A DNA stretch of 39,421 nt from Acanthamoeba lenticulata (Eukaryota; Discosea; Longamoebia; Acanthamoebidae), in assembly GCA_002179805.1 (NCBI GenBank), contig NAVB01000308.1, forward strand, positions 1 through 39,421, written 5' to 3'. A program made the position numbers and the translations under genes. Below are positions 36,015 to 39,421 of this stretch, in pieces; within the stretch, counting starts at the first letter, position 1, and the number at the start of each line of letters is the position of its first letter. The notes under the pieces are model-generated. The model did no database searches. It was not told the origin of the DNA and saw only the letters and a list, made by a program, of their open reading frames with translations.

Positions 36015-36351
36015 TTGCGTGCTCAGCGTGACCGTACCGCGCCTTGATCCGCAGTGGCGGCCCTGTTTTGGTGGCGCACAACATGAACTAGCTTACTTTT
36101 TTTTAATTTCGCGTCCCAGCGCTCTCAACCCTCCCCACACAGTCTGAACCAAAGTTATTCCTAAACCACGCAAACTGTCCTCTTGCTCCCTCACTGTTAA
36201 GGGAGCAGTATGGTTTGAAAATAAAAAAAAAAAGGATCACCGTGGCCGCCCCGCAACACCATCGGCGCTTGAAGAATGCAGTGAGCAACCCCACAATAAT
36301 AACAATATGCAAATAAAGCACAATATTTTTTGAATAAATAATTTATTGCTG
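36015..36351. other. Intergenic gap after the fatty acid synthase gene
   Basis: This convergent gap holds a plus-strand AATAAA (36220-36225) followed by an A-run, the best poly(A) signal for the synthase gene, and a second plus-strand AATAAA near 36312. GC content drops sharply here and stays lower to the right end of the window. No gene seen. Confidence 0.6.
36342..36347 (-). terminator. Poly(A) signal of the SAP/C2H2 gene
   Basis: Reads AATAAA on the minus strand, four bases after the TGA of the SAP/C2H2 gene, so the 3' UTR is extremely short. Confidence 0.6.
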
Positions 36352-37022
36352 TCAGAGTCGCTGGAGCACACGACGCCACTCGGCGCGCAAAGCAGCCAGC
36401 TCCGCTTCAAGACGTTGACACACAGCAGAGGGGGGACTTGCTGTGGAGGAAAGTACTGGATCGAATTGCTCAAGTTGGCGGTATAGAGTAGCCATTTGTT
36501 GGGAAAGCTCCTTCGCTCTTGCTTCGGCTTCTTGTTGCTCCAGGGTAAGTGGTGGTTCCACTTGCTGTCGCAATAGCTGCTCAAACGGACAGCTGACCAG
36601 TGCTGTTGACATGGACGAGGGCGAAGGGGAAGTGGAAGGCGTGGAAAGAGGTGCATGAACCTTGCGGAGGTGTGTCCTCATAATGGCTCGGGTTTTGTAG
36701 GTTCGCCCACACCCAGGAACAGTGCAGGGGACCCGAGGTGCTGCTGTGGTCGCTGCGCTGGCCGGACTTGCTGTGGTAGCTGTGCTGGCCGGGATTGCTG
36801 AGCTGGCCGTGGTCGCCGCGCTGGCCGTGGTTGTCACGCTGGCCGTGGTCGCCGCGCTGGCCATGGTCGCCGCGCTGGCCGTGGTCGCCGCGCTAGCCGT
36901 GGTCGTAGTGCTTGTAGGTGTGTTGTTGATGTGATCACGGACTCGCTGCAGCAAAACAGCCTTGGTGCCGCCAAGCACGAGTTTATGCTCACGGCAATAG
37001 GTCTTCAAATGGTTCACAATCA
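36352..37022 (-). CDS. SAP-domain and C2H2 zinc-finger protein; 5' exon(s) not identified
   Basis: The visible exon gives 223 residues and opens at a 3' splice site (gtggtgcag, then TGATTGTGAAC at 37022) with no in-frame ATG ahead of it, so the start lies in an unseen upstream exon. Residues about 1-33 (IVNHLKTYCREHKL, GGTKAVLLQRVRDHI) match a SAP DNA-binding motif. A low-complexity Ala/Thr/Ser region follows, encoded by an 18-bp repeat. Then comes one C2H2 finger (CTVPGCGRTYKTRAIMRTHL, closing with RKVH; C-x4-C-x12-H-x4-H). The last 90 residues predict coiled coil (LEQQEAEARAKELSQQMATL and LEAELAALRAEWRRVLQRL). It is a probable nucleic-acid-binding protein. It may be an accessory gene of the transposase-like neighbour just upstream. 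Confidence 0.6.
36740..36910. repeat. Degenerate 18-bp minisatellite within coding sequence
   Basis: Roughly nine imperfect copies of gctggccgtggtcgccgc on the plus strand. Read on the minus strand they encode repeats of the type A-A-T-T-A-S between the SAP motif and the zinc finger. Confidence 0.85.
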
Positions 37023-37111
37023 CTGCACCACACGATAAATAAGCTGGGTGTTTTGACTAGGTGAACAAAAACAAGATACATACAGTCACCGACACAATAA
37101 TTCTTGATTGT

Positions 37112-38292
37112 TTAACAGACCCACTCGGCAGTCACAGGCTTGTAAATGACTTTCTTTGGGGCCAAGTCTCGCCAGTGCACTGGAAGTGAGGGAAATGAGC
37201 AAACCTGAATACATAGCAAAAGAGAAACAGGTACCTGTTTCAGCAATGGCTGTACATTTCAATAACTTGTGATGGATCCAGTAGTGTGGCCTCAGCTTGA
37301 GCTCATCACGTTTTTGTTGCACTGCACAAATATTCAGCAAATCTTCACAGGGATCTTGTAACCTGCCCATGAAAACATCTTCAACAAAGAGCCATGGCCT
37401 ATAAAAGACAAGAGTGTCAACAACCACCAAAAAGGAGAAAAAAAAAACAAAAAAAGAACTAAAAAACAACATACCTTCATTTCGTTCAAAAATCCCAAAG
37501 TCAGTAAGAGGCGCATACATCGTTGTCCAGTTGCACCATTTATCATTGCGCTTGCAGAAAGAGCCATAGACAGACTTGTTTTGGACAGTGGTGCGCCCAT
37601 AGAGGTAGCAGTCACAATCATCAAGGTAGCTTTTGATGAAGTCCTCAAGAGCTTCCACAGCCCCTGGATGATTGATGTGGCTGAGTGTTGGGGTGGGCTT
37701 TGGTGGCTGAAGTGCATGCCAGCAGCTGCCATGGTCTTGGTCAGTCACATGGAGCACAAATCCACACATGTGCTGGCAAAATGCTTCTCTCTTCCCTGCA
37801 AACAGCTTGATGCCTGTTGTGGCCACAGTCACAAACAAAGTGGTCAAGGGCACATAAAAATAAAAACCGCCAAGATTAGATGTACCTAATAGAAAATGTG
37901 GCTTGATTTTGTGGGCAACAGCAGCAAGGCTGGGATGAGCTGCAATCAAGTCACTCAGGCAGTTTTGGACTCCTTTCGTGTAGTGGTTGGTCGATATCTC
38001 TTGAGCAATTGAATGGACAGCTGTGTCACCATCAGCGGTAACCGACGTCACAGTGAGGCCTTTTTTGTGAATAAAGCATATTTTAGTTCTCATTCCAAAA
38101 AAAAAAAAGCAAAAAGAAAACCTTGAGGTGCATGAGCACGGTTCTTGTGCCATCGCCTTCAGCTGTTGAAAAAGTGCCCTTATATGTACGCAACTGGTGT
38201 TGAAGTGCACCTGATGCCATGTCCTTGAAAAAGTGAGCACGTCCAACAATCCGGCCTCCTTTGCTTGCATTGTTGCTCTTCTTGCGCAGCAT
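37112..38292 (-). CDS. Transposase-like gene (possible Mutator-type relative), intron-containing, perhaps frameshifted
   Basis: Five segments read on the minus strand: 38292-38122, 38059-37886, 37813-37475, 37378-37235 and 37179-37112. The last four join in perfect phase and end VIYKPVTAEWVC-stop. The first (MLRKKSNNASKGGRIVGRAH, ending TVLMHLK) is one base out of phase with the second across an A/T homopolymer, so there is either a single-base indel or a wrong join. Recognisable pieces are GLTVTSVTADGDTAVHSIAQ, in the style of the first acidic block of eukaryotic Mutator-like transposases, and later FCQHMCGFVLHV and GRTTVQNKSVYGSFCKRN. I see no clear remaining DDE residues. The lower GC than the left of the window and proximity to the SAP/C2H2 gene fit a DNA transposon. 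An ordinary hypothetical gene remains possible. Confidence 0.4.
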
Positions 38293-38689
38293 ACTGCTAA
38301 AGCAACTCCTTCACCAAGGGCCAAGCCCTTCTTAGAAGTGATTGTGTGCTAAATTGCTACATTCATAACATTTTGTTGAAAACTGGCCTGTTGGCCACAT
38401 TCTTCAAGCGCCAATGGTGTTGTGGGGCGGCCATGGTTATCCTTTTTTTTTATTTTCAAACCATACTCCTCCCTTAACTGGTGTAACCAACCAAACTAAA
38501 GCCACGCCCATATACATAACAAACTTTCTTATCCCCAAAGACCTGTCAGAACTGTCATAGGCAAAGTGAAAAAAGCCCACCCGGCTGCGAGCAAGGGGAA
38601 GATGACAGGCTGGTGATGTTGGGGGTGGGGGAGCTGACAAGGGGAAGAGAAGCGGTTGAATTGGATTCTATCATGTGGGGAAAAAGGAT
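38293..38689. other. Lower-GC region upstream of the transposase-like gene
   Basis: Nothing recognisable apart from homopolymer runs (a T-run near 38440). It could hold the promoter or unseen 5' exons of the minus-strand gene to its left. Confidence 0.4.
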
Positions 38690-38771
38690 CGACGTTGGCA
38701 GGATTCGAACCTGCGCGGGGAAACCCCACCTCGTTAGCAGCGAGGCACCTTAACCACTCGGCCACAACGTC
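38690..38771 (-). tRNA. tRNA-Ser (anticodon GCU)
   Basis: An 82-nt type II tRNA with a long variable arm. The acceptor stem GACGTTG pairs perfectly with CAACGTC, and the discriminator is G. The anticodon arm CTCG-CTGCTAA-CGAG gives anticodon GCT, reading AGC/AGU codons. The T-arm has GGTTCGAATCC. The extra arm (GGTGGGGTTTCCCCGC region) forms a stem, as expected for Ser. No intron. Confidence 0.95.
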
Positions 38772-39083
38772 TTAATTACACAACATGACAGTGCAACCGT
38801 CTCTGCAAACCGCCACAACATGTTATGAATAATTTTGTAAGTAACATGACAATGCAACAGTCTCTGCAAACAAAAACAAGAAAAAATTGATAATGTTCTA
38901 AACAACCCAATTAACAAAACAATTTTTAACATATTTAATATTTTAATATGATTATTTTCAGTGAGTATTGCTATTTAGACGGAACCATAACATTTAGCGA
39001 GAAGTTTGCAACATCGGGTAAAATGCTGCTTTTGCCACTTGTTTCCCGGCCCACGAAGATTAAGACAACGAGCAGAAAAAGAT
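38772..39083. other. AT-rich spacer between tRNA-Ser and tRNA-Phe with a 29-nt direct repeat
   Basis: Two copies of a 29-nt sequence lie at 38782-38810 and 38843-38871. They differ at two positions and share the core tgcaac-gtctctgcaaac. The rest is AT-rich. No gene seen. Confidence 0.75.
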
Positions 39084-39156
39084 TGCCCTCTGCCGGGTTT
39101 GAACCAGCGACCTCACGATCTTCAGTCGTGCGCTCTACCAGCTGAGCTAAGAGGGC
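39084..39156 (-). tRNA. tRNA-Phe (anticodon GAA)
   Basis: A 73-nt cloverleaf. The acceptor stem GCCCTCT pairs with AGAGGGC, and the discriminator is A. The anticodon arm CACGA-CTGAAGA-TCGTG gives anticodon GAA. D-arm TAGCTCAGCTGGTAGAGC and T-arm GGTTCAAACCC also hold the A and B boxes. No intron. Confidence 0.96.
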
Positions 39157-39246
39157 TGCTTGTTTTACTCTAGGTAGTCTAGCGGAATGTTTTACCGTGG
39201 GTCGAATGGCGGATGTTTAACGGTGTCGTGTGTACACAAAAAGCAT

Positions 39247-39341
39247 TCCGGCTGCCCGGACTCGAACCAGGAACCGATAGATAGCTACCGAGGGTAATCA
39301 CAGACTACAGTCTACCGCGCTACCAATTGCGCCACAGCCGG
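39247..39341 (-). tRNA. tRNA-Tyr (anticodon GUA) with a 22-nt intron
   Basis: A 95-nt gene. The acceptor stem CCGGCTG pairs with CAGCCGG, and the discriminator is A. The D-arm contains TGGCGCAATTGGTAGCG and the T-arm GGTTCGAGTCC. The 5' anticodon stem GTAGA is followed by CTGTAG (anticodon GTA, position 37 G), then about 22 extra nt, then A38 and the 3' stem TCTAT. An intron after position 37 is the canonical eukaryotic place, and nuclear tRNA-Tyr genes usually have one. The mature length is 73 nt. Confidence 0.93.
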
Positions 39342-39421
39342 TTATTGATTGTTGACCTCGTCTGGCTGCTTCAAGCGTCTACCGTAGTAGGTTATTTAGT
39401 AAATTAAAATGCTTCCTGCAT

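Noticed and set aside
34302..36031. Alternate plus-strand frames over the ketosynthase and transferase exons.
   Set aside because: They are Arg/Ala/Pro-rich frameshadows of the real synthase frame, which has all the motifs.
38429..38765. Minus-strand open frames overlapping tRNA-Ser.
   Set aside because: They run through the tRNA gene and an AT-rich spacer and have no recognisable protein features.
1..39421. CRISPR arrays, bacterial operons, Shine-Dalgarno sites, attachment sites.
   Set aside because: No regularly spaced repeats were seen, and the introns, tRNA structure and poly(A) signals show a eukaryotic nuclear sequence.

Overview
This window looks like nuclear DNA of an intron-dense, GC-rich amoebozoan protist, most likely Acanthamoeba or a close relative. 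The evidence is many short spliceosomal introns with GTACGT/GTGCGT-type donors, class III tRNA genes with internal promoters (one with an intron), AATAAA polyadenylation signals, a receptor-like kinase/nucleotide-cyclase hybrid, and a fungal-type type I fatty acid synthase. The genus is an inference from architecture. All exon models were built by eye from reading frame, splice sites and phase. Where a full model is given, the exon lengths add up to a whole number of codons unless stated otherwise.

Layout, left to right. (1) About 58-1985, minus: 5' part of a probably mitochondrial pentatricopeptide-repeat (PPR) protein that runs off the left edge. (2) 2181-8479, minus: a 15-exon transmembrane receptor with two phosphate-binding-protein-like ectodomain modules, an EGF-like motif, a membrane helix, a TKL-type kinase, a class III nucleotide cyclase domain and a second kinase. 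(3) 9011-11983, plus: a 14-exon DDX3/Ded1/Vasa-type DEAD-box RNA helicase with an RGG tail. (4) 12112-12184, plus: tRNA-Thr(AGU). (5) 12456-16637, plus: a 16-exon fusion of a secreted CAP/SCP domain, a fibronectin III domain, a cathepsin B-like cysteine peptidase and a C-terminal membrane anchor. (6) 17009-17848, minus: a PLAC8-family Cys-rich protein, with a decayed copy of its first exon downstream. (7) 17957-18852, plus: an unknown two-helix membrane protein with a Cys-rich loop. (8) 19072-20115, minus: an intronless alpha/beta-hydrolase homologue that has lost its catalytic Ser and His. (9) 21499-36014, plus: a 19-exon single-chain fungal-type fatty acid synthase of about 4,291 residues. 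(10) About 36352-38292, minus: a lower-GC block with a SAP/C2H2 zinc-finger gene and a transposase-like gene, possibly a mobile element. (11) 38690-39341, minus: a cluster of tRNA-Ser(GCU), tRNA-Phe(GAA) and intron-containing tRNA-Tyr(GUA).

The genes form no operon or shared pathway. The left part is rich in secreted or surface products (receptor kinase-cyclase, CAP-protease, PLAC8, two-helix protein). The right part is dominated by one very large lipid-synthesis gene. Several neighbours are divergent and share short intergenic promoters. The strongest candidates for novelty are the CAP-FN3-cathepsin B-membrane anchor fusion, the double-binding-protein kinase-cyclase-kinase receptor with its altered cyclase metal site, and the apparently dead hydrolase next to the fatty acid synthase gene.
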